In this document: piece after piece, positions 22,291-33,850 of the stretch
How positions within the stretch are numbered: position 1 is the first letter of the stretch
Layout of the letters: every line of letters begins with the position of its first letter
DNA from: Pohlia nutans
Lineage: Eukaryota > Streptophyta > Bryopsida > Bryales > Mniaceae
Direction of reading: 5' to 3'
Length of the DNA stretch: 64,000 bases
Assembly: GCA_022496805.1 (NCBI GenBank)
Contig: CM040101.1
Span: 28,187,529 to 28,251,528, forward strand
Position numbers and translations under genes: made by a program
The notes under the pieces: model-generated
Told to the model about the DNA's origin: nothing
Databases searched by the model: none
Seen by the model: the letters and a program-made list of their open reading frames with translations, nothing else

Positions 22291-23424
22291 ACTAGGGCAC
22301 TAGTAAAATTACATCAACATCATCATCTACACATGATATTAACACAATAAAAAATCATGTGCACAAATGTACACGACATGGTGAAGGGCTCGACAAGGTA
22401 CACGAAGCAAGACATTTTCGAAGACCACCGCTGCCATCACGAAGGCACTAGAAGGCAATGTTGGCATTCGTGTGCAAGACATCACAAGACTCGACAACTG
22501 CTTGAGCGGCTGTCTACATGAATGGTACAGCAGGCAAGACGAGCATAGAACCCATGGATGTCATCTGGGCGAAGACACCATCAAGGTTGCCACGACCTAA
22601 ACACCACCCGCGATAGCCATCGCATCGCGCGCGAGATATCACCAAGGTCTCCACGTTTAGGACCAGCAAGACACCACCAGAGTTAACAAACACGAATGGA
22701 GCAGAAGCAAAACAATAAACAAGGCCGTCACGAGCAAGACGAAGCCGCCACAGACAAGACGGTCACCAAGAACCAGGAAGCTTCGGGGTCGACTGGGCCG
22801 TCACGAGCAACCCATTATACGGCTTCACGAGGATGACATCGTCACCACGAGCAAGGAAGCATCTGTGCCACCACGAGCAAGATCGCAGACAGACCGCCAC
22901 GAACATAGACCCATGACAATATCCTAAATCTAGAGGCCTCACGCGCCACGCGCCCGTCGCGCGCCACAGTGCCGTCACGCGCCACACGCCCGTCGCGTGC
23001 CACGAGCCCGTAACGCGCTACGAAGTCGTCACGCGCCACATAGCCGTCACGCGCCACGCGCCCGTCGTGCGCAATGCGCCCGTCACGCGCCACGGCAGCT
23101 ATCACGAAACTCACCGGTATCACGAAACTCACCGGTGATTACAGCCGCTTGCTATAGCATGTGATTCACGTTCTCCATACTCTGACTCCGCCGTCGTTGA
23201 TTGTACTAAAAATGTTAGCCTATGTTCATGGTCAGTAGGTTATGCCGTCAAAGCGTTGTCACCTGTCAGTGGTATACTTTAGATGTAACCCGTTCATCGA
23301 GATTGAAGTGCTCATCTCCGCTAGTATATCTGCAAGATATAATTCAATGAGCACATCTTCTACACACATTAGAACTGTTGTTTTCTCTCGTTAATCCCTT
23401 GCCACTGTAACTCTAGCCCCAGTT
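22291..23424. repeat. Divergent intergenic region with 18-bp minisatellite
   Basis: The region lies between the minus-strand ParB-like gene and a plus-strand ORF. At 22936-23092 about eight consecutive 18-bp units share the core CCGTCACGCGCCAC with a variable 4-bp head. Looser CGTCACGAGCAAGAC-type repeats extend from about 22620. A second 18-bp doublet (ATCACGAAACTCACCGGT) lies at 23100-23137. The GC content is far above the surroundings. The ORFs across it (VARDG repeats) are by-products. Confidence 0.8.
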
Positions 23425-23952
23425 ATGGATGCTTCAGAACTAGGCTCTGCAGAGGAAGTGATAAAGTTAGACAAATTTGGGAGACTGGGTACGCGAAACA
23501 AAAAAGACTATCATGTTGTGTCAAGGAATGGACGTTTGGTGCAGATGTCGAATCCCATCAACAGCTTGGAGGGTGGAGTGGAATTGTGGATGGGCGAATT
23601 CCCAAACTGTCAAGACTACAACATCGTCCTCGCAATCATCTTGCTCGACAAAGATGTTCTTTGATTCTACCGCGTCCCGTGTGGAATTTGGGACTCCCTC
23701 CCTCGTCATCCTCTTGTCTGGAGGCTCATGTGGTCTCATTATGTTTGCCAATTGTTGGGACTCCCCGATCCTTGCAACCTCGAAAGCGAGGGTGTTCCGA
23801 TTGTGCGAGAAGAAATTGCAACTGCCGTGCAAGATTTCTTTGACGATGAAGCCAAGCCTCTGTTTTGGGGTTCCGTTCCAAACACAATGCCCATCTACTC
23901 CCTAGGCCATGGAAATTACTTACGAGCTACCTTTCTAGAAGCTCCAGCTTAG
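23425..23952 (+). pseudogene. Unknown protein of element B (one in-frame TGA)
   Basis: A single frame from ATG (MDASELGSAEEVIKLDKFG) runs 176 codons to TAG, interrupted only by TGA at 23662-23664 between DKDVL and FYRVPCGIW. Sequence such as NCQDYNIVLAIILLDKDVL and PLVWRLMWSHYVCQLLGL reads like a folded domain. I do not recognise the family. It lies between the ParB-like gene and the transposase, in transposase orientation, so it may be a second MULE-encoded accessory protein. Confidence 0.5.
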
Positions 23953-24574
23953 ATTTTGATGATTAAAATCAAAATATCCTTGTACTGAAGAGCAAGATAA
24001 GGAATATAAATTACTTAGCCGTATCCAAGATTATTAGACGGGTGCCATAGAAGCTTCGTCTCTGGTATAGATATATTAGTCCTACAAAATGCTGCACTTT
24101 CGTGCAGAGTGTTGGGTTTTTGTGACACTATAAATAATACAGCACGACAAATTCTTTACTTGAATATTGTATCAGTTTATGTTGTATGACTTAGCCAACG
24201 CCGATTTAGATTCCTCCCATTCTCTTTACATCCACTCATGAACTTTGAACTGCGAGCTCATGCATGTGATAGTCTGCATTCCTTTTTCTTTCTTAATACG
24301 CGAGCGCTGTATCACACACTGACATTGTTTAGATTAGTCATTCACATAAAGTGAATCTGATGCTTGTTGCAGTGCGGCTCCAATCTTAGACCTATCCCAC
24401 AGTCTTATTTTATATTTCTACTGCTACAATGAATATACTCTCTCCCTAGCAAACGACATCATGTTATATACTGAATCAAATTCATTGCCCCTCACCATTC
24501 AATTTACCGTGTCTTCATTGCAGATTTGTTTCTCGTCTTGAAACAAACAATATCTTTGTACCCAGCTCTTTTCC

Positions 24575-26725
24575 ATGGCCAGCATTTCTGTTAGAGGTGA
24601 CGAGGTCCCACTAGTTCTACCAATAGCTGAATCTGACTTCGTGAAGGTCACCTCTAACCTTCTGTACATTAGGTTTGGTCTAGCAGAAAGCTCCATCATG
24701 GTCGAAGAAGAGGTCCTTGAGAAGTATGGAATAGTCAAAGAGGGAATTCTACTGTCTAGATGTACAGAGGACGAGGGTTACTACTGGCTCCTCCATCCTG
24801 GGCAGTACAGGGCATACGGTCTCACCTCGCAGCAACTGGCTGCATCTACTGAGATTATTGCCCCTGTCTCGGATACTTCCACCGTTGAGTTGCCCCACGC
24901 ACGTCGTGATAGAAGGAATTTTGCAGATCAAAGTCGTTCCGTTGCAGATATTATGGTCAATCTTCGTAATGTGAAACGCGAATCTTTAGACCCCATCATT
25001 GAGTTGTCCAGTGAGTCTGAGGGGGAAACACCTTCACTGCCTTCCCAACTTCCAAACTTGAATGAACCATCTCCTTTTGTTGCGACTCAACCTACTGCCC
25101 GCACCCCCGCTAATAGTCCATCATCCTCCTTGTTCTCCCTCCCACCTCTGTATCCTAGTAGTTCACATGATTGTCCTAGTGTTATGCAATGTCTGCGGAA
25201 GCTTTCTAGTGTTCCTGGCTCTCGTACTGAACTTGCTCAGATAGATTTTGATCGCATTGAATATCACAAGGTGCAGTTCCTTCCCTCGCAGTTTGACGGG
25301 GATGTGGTCTTTGAGTTGCCTCCGATTTGTGGACGTGTGCACTCTTCCGGCGCCCGGAGCATGGAGGGAATGGACAAGCATTATGATGGCCACACATGGT
25401 GCCGCACCACGACGTCTAACATCCACAACAACTTCGGATTGAAGTTCAGGAGGTCAACTTGCGTTGGGCACTTGCGTTGTGACAACGAAGACTGTGACTA
25501 TCTTGCTAGAACGTATAAGAAGAATGAGACAGAGTGGACAGGTACAACTAACTTCTCGTTCAGTATTCGTCAACCCCCTCCTCGAGATTCTTCTATTGTA
25601 TGTAAAGTATGCAAGAGAGCCCCATCTTGTCGCGACTCTTGCACAGCGCGAGTGTATTACGTGGTCAACGTCAACGACAGGTCTCGTGCATGTATCCACT
25701 TGGGCTTTCATCGACATCCGATTGCCGAAGGACAGTGCAGGGAGTCCATGGAGACCATCACCGGCTTGATCGCGTCGGAGGTGGCAAAGACTCCCACCGC
25801 CAAGAACTCGGCCATCGCTCTTGCGGCCAGCAAGGAGTTCCTCGAGACGTTTCTTGTCCACAATGGGCCTGGCCCTAAACAGATGCTGCAAGGACAAGAA
25901 TTGGACAAGGTGATGGACAAGTTTCGCATGCTCAGCTCTCCTAGCGTTAGAAACATGATCGCCACCTTTCGGGCACAGGGCAAAGGCAAAGGAGAGATCG
26001 ATCAAATCCTGGAGATGAAGCGGCATGCAAAGATTGAGTTCATACATGACAGTGTATTCCCGGGCCAAGGACAAGAAAAGGTATATCTCTTCAAGATGCT
26101 CGTTCATGGCCCTGGGAGTGGCGTCGACCTCGTCAGAAGAATGCAACCCGGGGGAGACTTCCAAAATTGCTTCGTCATGTTCGATCACGTCAAGAGAGTG
26201 AAGCCCTGGACCACCATTGCGTGCCATGTTTATGACTCCACCTACTGCAAGGTGATGACCATCGCTGTGTGCGATATGCAAACTGAAGGCACTGAGGGAC
26301 AGCTTATCTTTTGGCGTTGCCTAAACAAAGTAATGGACAATAACGGCGTACCAAACCCAAACTTCAAAGGCTTCATGTGCGACAGCGCTCAAGCAAACTT
26401 CAATGCAGTTCGCATTGTCTACGGATCGGACAATCCTTCCGTGGCCATGGTAGACCGTGAAAGAACTTGTCTGTTCCACTGGGCTACAAGTATGCACAAG
26501 CACACTGAAAAGCTGATTGCCAAGAACTTCCAAAATCAACACATCAGGCTTTGCAAGCAATATAAAGACGCTCGAACATTGGACGAAGCTGACAGGATGT
26601 ACCTTGAGCTGAGGGCGTGGTGGTATTCTTCTGGTGCTGCTTCAGAGGATGCGATTTGCGAGCTGGAAGACTGGCTGGCCTTTTGGCATTTTCGATACCG
26701 TCAATGGGGCGATTTCATGGAAACG
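24575..26725 (+). CDS. MULE transposase of element B, exon 1 (zinc finger and catalytic domain)
   Basis: The ATG at 24575 gives 717 codons to a GTAAAG donor. A WRKY-GCM1/FLYWCH-like zinc region spans residues about 275-380 (CVGHLRCDNEDC, VCKVCKRAPSC, HLGFHRHP). The MULE catalytic core follows: VYDSTY near residue 551 (first Asp), GFMCDSAQANFNAVR near 600 (second Asp), and CLFHWATSMHKH near 631 (the Cys/His signature between the second Asp and Glu). The exon ends at WGDFMET. The D copy at 62447-62471 ends at the same splice site, which fixes the intron. This exon has no stop, but later exons do. Confidence 0.85.
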
Positions 26726-27633
26726 GTAAAGTATCAAAAGCACTATTTCTCTTCAAGTGCATGTTTGGAATATTTTGTGGTCCCTCGGAGACCATGGTCC
26801 TCCCTCCGAGGTTGTCTGTATTTTGACGAGGTCAAGTGCTGAACCCTCGGGCCCGACATTTGCTTGGATATCTCCCTGTACACATAAATTCTGATCAACA
26901 AGGAGTACGTAGAAAGTAGCCGTCGGCCCCGACGGCTCTCTTTCCATGAAAACAGTTGATCTAATTTTTCTGAAACTGCAGTAATAGAAACAGAATTTTG
27001 AATTTTTTTTTGTACTCCAATGTGATTATTATTTCTATCACCCCAACATAATTATTATGACATGTTTAGGTACTGGTGAAATATATAAACAAGGAGTACG
27101 TAGAAAGGGGTACGTAGATTCTGATCAACAAATAAATTCTGATCAACAAGGAGTAGGTTGAAAGTAGCCGTCGGCCCCGACGGCTCTCTTTCCATGAAAA
27201 CAATTGATCTAATTTTTCTGAAACTGGAGTAATAGAAACAAAATTTTGAATTTTTTTTTTCACTCCAATGTGATTATTATTTCTATCACCCCAACGTAAT
27301 TATTATGACATGTTTAGGTACTGGTGAAATCTATAAACAAGGAGTACGTAGAAAGGGGTACGTAAATTCTGATCAAGAAATAAATTCTGATCAACAAAGA
27401 GTACGTTGAAAGTAGCCGTCGGCCCCGACGGCTCTCTTTCCATGAAAACAATTGATCTACTTTTTCTGAAAGTATAGAAAAAAAAACAGAAATTTGAATT
27501 TTTTTTTTAATTTTCACTCCAACGTGATTATTATATCTATCACCCCATCGTAATTAGTACTAGATGTTTAGGTATTCGTGAAGTCCATGTTATCGTGTGT
27601 AATAATATATATTGTGTGATGCAATTTCTGCAG
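26726..27633 (+). repeat. Transposase intron with three tandem repeats of about 250 bp
   Basis: Units begin near 26889, 27136 and 27386 (ATTCTGATCAACAA(G/A)GAGTA). Each contains the inverted repeat AGCCGTCGG / CCGACGGCT and a poly-T tract. The acceptor is CTGCAG at 27633. The corresponding intron in copy D (62472-62572) is only 101 bp, so the triplication is specific to B or was gained there. Confidence 0.8.
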
Positions 27634-28546
27634 AATCTTACCGCAGATGAACTCGCAGACATCCCAACCTGCAACCTGGCAGAGACCGTTCACAACAAGT
27701 GGATGCAAGCCTCCGGGAAGCGAGGCTCGGATCTCTTTGTTGCCACCACCGATGATTGGGCCCGTGCTTTCATGTAGATGACCAACTACAGAACATTTCT
27801 ATGTGGAGGTCCATCTGGAACTGGTCTGTCCAAGCACGATCTAAAACTGAAGAGGGCTATGTCATCCCATGACGGCAAGAAGATCGCCGAAGCAATTAAC
27901 AACATGCCTGGGGCTGTGGAGGTTTCTACACGAGCTCCACACTTGGAAGGGGAAGAGGTGTTTGGCTCGGCCAAGAGAAAGCTCGACATGCCAGTGGGTT
28001 GCGAGGGAGATTCTCATCGCCCTGACAAGGTGAACTTCTCGCATCCACGTGTCCAAACACGATCAGCCGCTGCTCGAATGAACTCTGAGCAATCACCAAG
28101 ATCTACTTCTCCGGTTCCATTCACAACTAGGGTGTTGGAGACTGACAGTGACACCTCGAAATGGCACATTGCAAGGATATCACACAAGTCCAGAAAGCAG
28201 TGTCACGCAGTACAAGCGGGGAATGGCAACAAATGCAAGATGTTGATTGTGAAGGGCGGTAAGGCCACAGCTGCTCCAACCTACCGAGGCACTAGGACGG
28301 AGTACAAAGGGACTAAACCTCAGACGGCTGATTTCTGGTTTTGTCCTGACCAAATCGCACGATGCGTCATGGGACCAAAGCGCTTCTTTGTCATAGACCG
28401 CCCGGAAATCCCTGACGTTTGGCCCGTCCTCTCTAGTACAAACCTCACGCGTTCGAAGATACTAGAGCTCCAGGAGGCCGGGTTTCGTCTGCAGTCCACT
28501 ACAGCACTTTTGCCTTGACGCCTCTTTACGACCTCCAAGGTGTTTG
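27634..28546 (+). pseudogene. MULE transposase of element B, exon 2 (5' part)
   Basis: It aligns throughout with 62573-63958: LTADELADIPTCNL against LTPDELAEIPTCNL, and GPKRFFVIDRPEIPDVWPVL against GPKRGHVLTRPNIPDIWPVL. TAG at 27775-27777 replaces Gln (RAFMQMTNY in D). TGA at 28516-28518 replaces Cys. Element C interrupts the exon after VF at 28546, and the remainder is at 53416-53886. Confidence 0.85.
28543..28546. repeat. Target site duplication of element C (left)
   Basis: TTTG occurs here and at 53416-53419. Removing element C restores GTG TTT GAG CCG GTG, matching the uninterrupted copy D (ATA TTT GAG CCC GTG). Confidence 0.8.
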
Positions 28547-28572
28547 AAGGCCTTATTCGTTAAATTGAGACT

Positions 28573-29040
28573 AAATGCTCATTTTGAGACTTTCAAAAAC
28601 GGAAACAAAATTCTAGTGACTAAATAGTTGTTGAACCCAACAATATGTTGAGCTCGGACATTAAACACCAATCGAAAATTGTGTAGAATTTGATTCAATG
28701 GACGTCAAACATGGCACTCCAGTAGCATCCATGCATGAAAAGATGTGAGAAAGTGAATCGCAAATAGCACACAAAGTACAAGAGTACGTGGTCCAAAGAG
28801 AGGAAGTCTTTTATTTAACTGTGTTTTTTAATACTATATACTGTGGTAGAATCCCCCGCAGTGAATTTAATGTGAAGGTAAAAGAAATAGTGGAATTTAG
28901 GCTGCATTCACTTCAATAGGAAGCAGTGAGATCCCGAAAGAATATATGTACGACTATTTACGATATCTATTTATAGTAAAAACACCCTTATGCTAAAGAC
29001 ACCACGAACATGACTTCATTGCAAGGCTAGCGTTGACACT
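28573..29040. other. Left subterminal region of element C, no gene seen
   Basis: AT-rich sequence. The TTGAGAC motif of the terminus recurs once nearby (TTTTGAGACTTTC at about 28580). It contains the presumed 3' UTR of the ORF ending at 29041. Confidence 0.4.
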
Positions 29041-29806
29041 ACTTGTCGGATTTCGCGGAAACGACTTTCGCAGCTTCTTCCGCTTTGAGCTTGGCCAGTC
29101 CTCTCAAGATAATCCTTTGTCGTTCAGTGTAGTTGGGATTAGGAATAGCTGCCCAGGCATCAAATATGCTTAGGCTCTGAGCTACGGTGGCTTTTCGTTT
29201 TGACCTTCGAGTGGATTCCGGGGCCTGAGATGCGGAATGCGATCTAGACCCTCAAAGGGGCGGTTTTGTCATCGTCGCAGGGAGGTTCTTTCTGTGCGGA
29301 AGTGGGATCGCAGTGGTTCTGCGCAGCAGAGAACATGAGGGTTCTATGGGGATACGTTGCTTGAGGAGACCTTCTGCGGAAGGGGATCGCCTGGTTCCAG
29401 CAGATTGTGAGGGACGAGGTTGCCCACCCCTGAGCGGAAGCACAGTAACGCTAGTAGCGGCCTTCGACCTTAGGCTCCTTGTCTAATTCTCCGAGGCCAC
29501 AGTGGCCTTCAATCCATCGATGACGACAACAGGAACCGCACACGGAGTCGGAATCGCGTCCTCGAGGCGAGGGTGCCCCGGCGCCTTGTCGAAGGGGAGG
29601 TTCAGTTTGCGACTCGTCGGGGAGTCCGTCCGCCGCTCAAGCAAGAAGCAAGACCGTCGACTCGGCGATGCCCGCTTCAACGGAGACGGCGACATGGCCG
29701 GAGTCCTGACGGGCTCGTGATCCGGGGGGCTGTTCACCACGCCGTTTTCAACGTCACCCTTGGAATAGTCTATGGCCGCGGATGTAGCGGTTTTAGCAGA
29801 CCGCAA
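29041..29806 (-). pseudogene. Unknown Ser/Pro/Arg-rich protein of element C (two stops)
   Basis: One frame runs from 29806 to a TAG at about 29041, broken by TAG at 29483-29485 and TGA at 29252-29254. The N-terminal two thirds are low complexity (SPSPLKRASPSRRS, GGQPRPSQSAGTRR). The last 45 residues look structured (SLSIFDAWAAIPNPNYTERQ, then a Lys/Ala/Glu helix). I recognise no family. It is the leftmost gene of element C and might be a separate cargo gene or the end of the FCP1-like gene. Confidence 0.35.
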
Positions 29807-30139
29807 GAGCTAAGGTGTTGAATACGGAGCCGTGTCGCAACTCCCCCCTTCGGACTCGGATCCAAAGAGGAGACCACTGCTAAGCTGATTCCGCGGTCCC
29901 ACAACGCGAACGCATCCTTTCCACAAGCCCACGTTACCGAACGAAGAACAAGAGCAAAACAGCATGCAATGGAGAAGGGGGAACATGCATGGACCGTCGA
30001 CGGTATTACAAATAGTCACGCAAAATTGTATGGAAACACGGTCAAACATGTAATATATTATTTACAAATGAACAGAGCATACACAATAGGGAACTATGAA
30101 ACGTTAATATCGTCATGGAGTAGCCGATGTCCGCGGGGT

Positions 30140-31166
30140 CTATTCTATAACGCGTCCACCCTCTATGACTTCGCCTATCCCAGGAAGCCTGTATCGAGAC
30201 CTCATGTTCCTCGAGGACTCTCTCATGCCGTCAATGATCCTGTCGACATTGTTGTCATTGGCACGCAACGGGTCTAGACCAATTCGATTGTCCTCGAAGT
30301 ATCTCTGCAGCTGACCCGGGTGGCAGTTCGAGTCTAGACGGCGGAGCCACAGCAGAAGTTCCCCCATGAGGACGTCGTCCTGCCGTTCATGGTGAGTCCA
30401 AGTGCGGAGGAATATGGCATTGCCATTCTCATTGCAGATGCTCTTGGGCGGAGAGTCGTCAATGAGAAGAGTATTGTCCGGGGAAAAGGATGTGCCGCCG
30501 CTAGGATTGGTGAACAAGGTCTCGGAGAGGACTTTCATGTACAGCACCTGCAGACCGAGATGAAAGAACTTCCCCGGAGAGAGCTCTATCTTCGTACACT
30601 GATCCTGACTCAAGATATCGTAAGGCCCCCTACAACCCCTGAAGAGGTGCCCCGCGATGGGCTCCGCGTTTTGCTTCGCCATGGAGGTCCAAACTAACAC
30701 CCTGTGCGCGAGGGAGGAAACCTCGCAGAGGAATTCACCTATGTTCTGCCTAGCGAAGACCGCCTTGGGACCGAAATGGTGGGATTTCTGTGGCTGATAA
30801 CATTGTCTTGCAGTCCATACGGACTGAATTTTTCTCCGTAGGACTTCAGTGCCGTGTGACAGAGAATGCCATTCAAGTCGAAGACAATGTTCAGCCACTT
30901 CCTATGCGGTGCGGGTAGTACGGGAGGCACGGTCCTCGGCACGATCTCTCTACCACCCTCGCACTCTACTTGATCAAAACATCACAACAAAGAGATGGAG
31001 TTACCTGTTTGAATGCAGAAATGGGAGAGCCAGATAGTGTGTAGGAGCAATCTGCTGTCCTAAGCGACTGCGGTCTCCCATTAGAGACTGCTTCCATTGC
31101 TAGCGGACGGTGCACGCAAATATTGTTTGGGAGCTGAGCAACAGGCACATTGAGAGGCAAAGACAA
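30140..31166 (-). CDS. FCP1/NIF-like HAD domain protein (cargo of element C)
   Basis: Exon 1 ends at about 31007 (SAFKQ then GTAACT). The next exon begins after a GATCAAGTAG acceptor near 30969. It contains NIVFDLNGILCH, the HAD motif I with Asn for the second Asp as in the plant LDLNGLL group. VLVWTSM is motif II, and TLLIDDSPPKS...NAIFLRTW is the motif III region. DDVLMGELLLWLRRL is the usual C-terminal helix of FCP1-type domains. One frame change near 30765 joins the motif I ORF to the rest. Without DxDx(T/V), phosphatase activity is doubtful. Such proteins dock on RNA polymerase II CTD-type targets in other contexts; any such role here is inference. Confidence 0.65.
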
Positions 31167-31454
31167 TTAGACAGATGCTCAAATATTTGAAACTTCCACA
31201 CTCTTTATTTACAAAGTCAAAATATTACATCTGTATTAATTACATAAGTCTGCAGTGGACTCAAAACTACTCTGAACACTATGGTACACTAAAGTACAAC
31301 GATGGCAGCCACAGACGGGATCGCCGTCAGCGCCAAGAAATCAAGGACCGGTGTTGACATCCTGTCAAGAATACAGATGAGATACGATTACTAGTAAGGA
31401 GTCTCTAGCCGTTCCCACCAAACACAGTCATGAATGACTCCAGGCGACTTGGAA
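31167..31454. other. Short intergenic gap
   Basis: This lies between the presumed FCP1-like gene start and the stop codon of the acidic ORF. I see no gene in it. Confidence 0.4.
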
Positions 31455-32188
31455 TCAATCAAAATCATAAGGGTCAGAGGGCTGTACCTGATCCGGTTCG
31501 GCTGAATCCTGAGGGGGCACTTCTGGCGCGGGCGGAAGATCGGCGTCCTTGAATTCGAAGAGGTCTTCTTCTGCCATCTCGTAGTCGACCCTTTCCTCCT
31601 CCATGGGGGGAGGAAATTGCAACTCCGATGGGTCCTCACTAGATGAAGTGCACACCAACGCCTCAGGAGCCCCAACAACAGTCAGCGGTTCTGCGACCTC
31701 CATGGCATTATCGTCGACTCGACGATCATGCTCCTGCGGTGACCCCTCCTCTGTAGACTGGGGAACCCAGACTTCGAAGGCCGATCCTTCGGGAGAGGGG
31801 ATCTTAGCGATCTGGGACGCTGGAGTGGACGGGACCCGATCCTGATGGGCCAAGGAGACGGAAACGTCCGTATCGTCGAGTCGACGATCAGGAGTGACGA
31901 CCGGCTCATGCTCAACAACCGGAGCAACCGGTGCGCTAGCGGCGGGCAGAGGAGGGCGAGGGATGGCGTCACTGGGAAACGCATCATCGTTATCGTCGAG
32001 TCGACGATCCAGAGTCTCCTCCGACTGATGCTCCACGACCGGAGACACGATGTCGGGTAGAGAGGAGCGCGCTCTGAGAATTCGCGGGGAATCTAGCTGC
32101 GACACGATGACCAGATAGCTTGGGAGATCGGTCTTGTCTTCAATTCTTGTACTCTTAAAATCTTCAAATCTCTTCCCAGTCCTATCCT
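31455..32188 (-). CDS. Acidic, palindrome-encoded repeat protein (probable tail of the element C ParB-like gene)
   Basis: The exon begins after a CATTGCAG acceptor with DRTGKRFEDFK and ends in DPYDFD and TGA. It is rich in Pro/Glu/Asp. It contains DRRLDDND, DRRLDDTD and DRRVDDNA, each encoded exactly by a copy of the element's 21-bp palindrome. The composition resembles the acidic tail at 35253-36299 and the element A tail. It may be the C-terminal exon of the ParB/methyltransferase-like gene separated by retroelement sequence, or an independent gene. No enzymatic domain is visible. Confidence 0.5.
31708..32009. repeat. Element C palindromes inside coding sequence (3 copies)
   Basis: Copies begin at about 31708, 31871 and 31990. 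Arms are TATCGTCGA / TCGACGAT. All three are read in the same frame, giving DRR(L/V)DD peptides. Confidence 0.85.
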
Positions 32189-33850
32189 GCAATGGCTCTA
32201 TAAGGTTTAAGGATAAGGGTGGGGTAATAAGAAACTACGGGCCTCGGACGGGTAAAACGGGACGGCCAGACCACGAGCTGAAACCGTCCGAAAGATGGCT
32301 CCTAAATTTCAAATCAACGGTGACCAGCAAACGTGCCTCACCGGTGGGAACAACATAAACACGACCGTGTGGGTGATCAATCCCACTTCGCCGCAACAAA
32401 GTTTACAAAACAAAATTGAAAACAACTAACCTCTAAAACCGGCTGGGAATAACAATAAAAAACAACGAGCCTCCAAAACTGGCTAGGAACAACAATAAAA
32501 GACAACGAGCCACAAGCCACAACACACAAATGTTTTTGTCTTCTTGTCTTGAAGTCTTCAAATCTTCTTCCTTTAAAGTCTCAAAGTGTTTAAAAACACA
32601 AAGAAACCTTCAAGGCAATCTTCTATTGTGGCTGCGAGCTTCTAATTGATGCTACAGATGGCTCAAGTCTCCAAAAGCTAAGTATAATAGCTTTTTGAAA
32701 AGCTAAAACAACAAACTAACACTCCTCAAAATTTCAATTGAATCTAAGATACTGTCCAAAAGTTATAAGAGAGCAAAGTGGAAGCTTTATTTTTCTTTTG
32801 ACAACCAACCTCCGCCTCTTTATATCTTCATAACTTTTGATCTAAAGCTCTTAAATACAAGTGCAATAGCATTTTGGAAAGCTAATGCAAACTACTACAA
32901 TATGTATAATTTTTATAGAAACCCTAAACTCTGTCCATAAGTTATGGCTAATCAAAGTTTCGGTCTCTTTATTTTTAGAGAGTTTCAACCTCTCAACTTC
33001 AACACACAACTCCTTCAATAAAACTCCAAATAGATTGAGTGATAGCAATCTGGAGAGCTAATCTCATAGGCTATCAGTCCTGTAGATTTCAAAAGAAATT
33101 ATCACAGTGACCAAAAGTTATGGTCCTCGAAGTCTTAGCTTCCTTCTTTCCAAAGGCAGTCAACCTCCAAGCCTTCACACCTTCATAACTTCCTCCTCGG
33201 AACTCCAAATCATAAAAGTAATATTTTTTTGGAAAGCTATTACAATGATACATACACTCTCGAAATTGCAAAGCAAGTGGATACACAAGACAAAAGTTGT
33301 GGCTCGTTGAAACCTCTGCCCTCTCAATGGACGGCCAAGGGTTTCCACAAACTTCCAACCTTCACAACTTTTGCAATACAATTCCAAATTCAACTTATAA
33401 GATCAATTCGGAAAGGTCTCATTACAAGGAACAATCTCTCAAAATTTCAATTTAAACAAAGTCATGCTCAATGAGCTACATCAAGTCGAAATTCTGCCTC
33501 CAAAGCTCTCACTATTCACACCCACAAAAAAACTCTCGACAATCTTCAAAACCCCAAGACCTCACTAAATCTCATCCAATCAAAGGTGGCGGTGGGGCAC
33601 ATATGCCCATGCTCCCCTTTGAAGCTTCAAAGAAGGTACTTTTTTCCCCCCCTTCCTATTCACACCTTTCAAACCACCTAATCCTTTGATGATTTAATTA
33701 AAACGAAAGACAAACTATATGTACTATTTTCATTCCGCTACTCCATTCATTGAAAATACAAAGCTTAGAGCATAAATGTACACGATGGAAGCATTTCCAT
33801 CACGACATGCACCCTCTCTAAACCTGCACATCCTCCGGTATGTGCCACGT
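32189..33850. other. Non-coding, probably retroelement-derived
   Basis: AT-rich, degenerate 100-150 bp units recur (AAAGTTATGG, CTTCATAACTTTTG, TGGAAAGCTAA at about 32690, 32830, 32940, 33115, 33230, 33410). They lie downstream, on the minus strand, of an integrase ORF. Both features suggest an eroded LTR or 3' untranslated region. I could not find paired LTRs. Confidence 0.4.

Noticed and set aside
22842..23132. Minus-strand ORF with VARDG repeats as a gene
   Set aside because: It is the direct translation of the 18-bp minisatellite, and the period is a multiple of three so any frame stays open.
29502..29821. Plus-strand ORFs at 29502-29720 and 29573-29821
   Set aside because: They are antisense to a longer minus-strand frame with a structured C-terminus.
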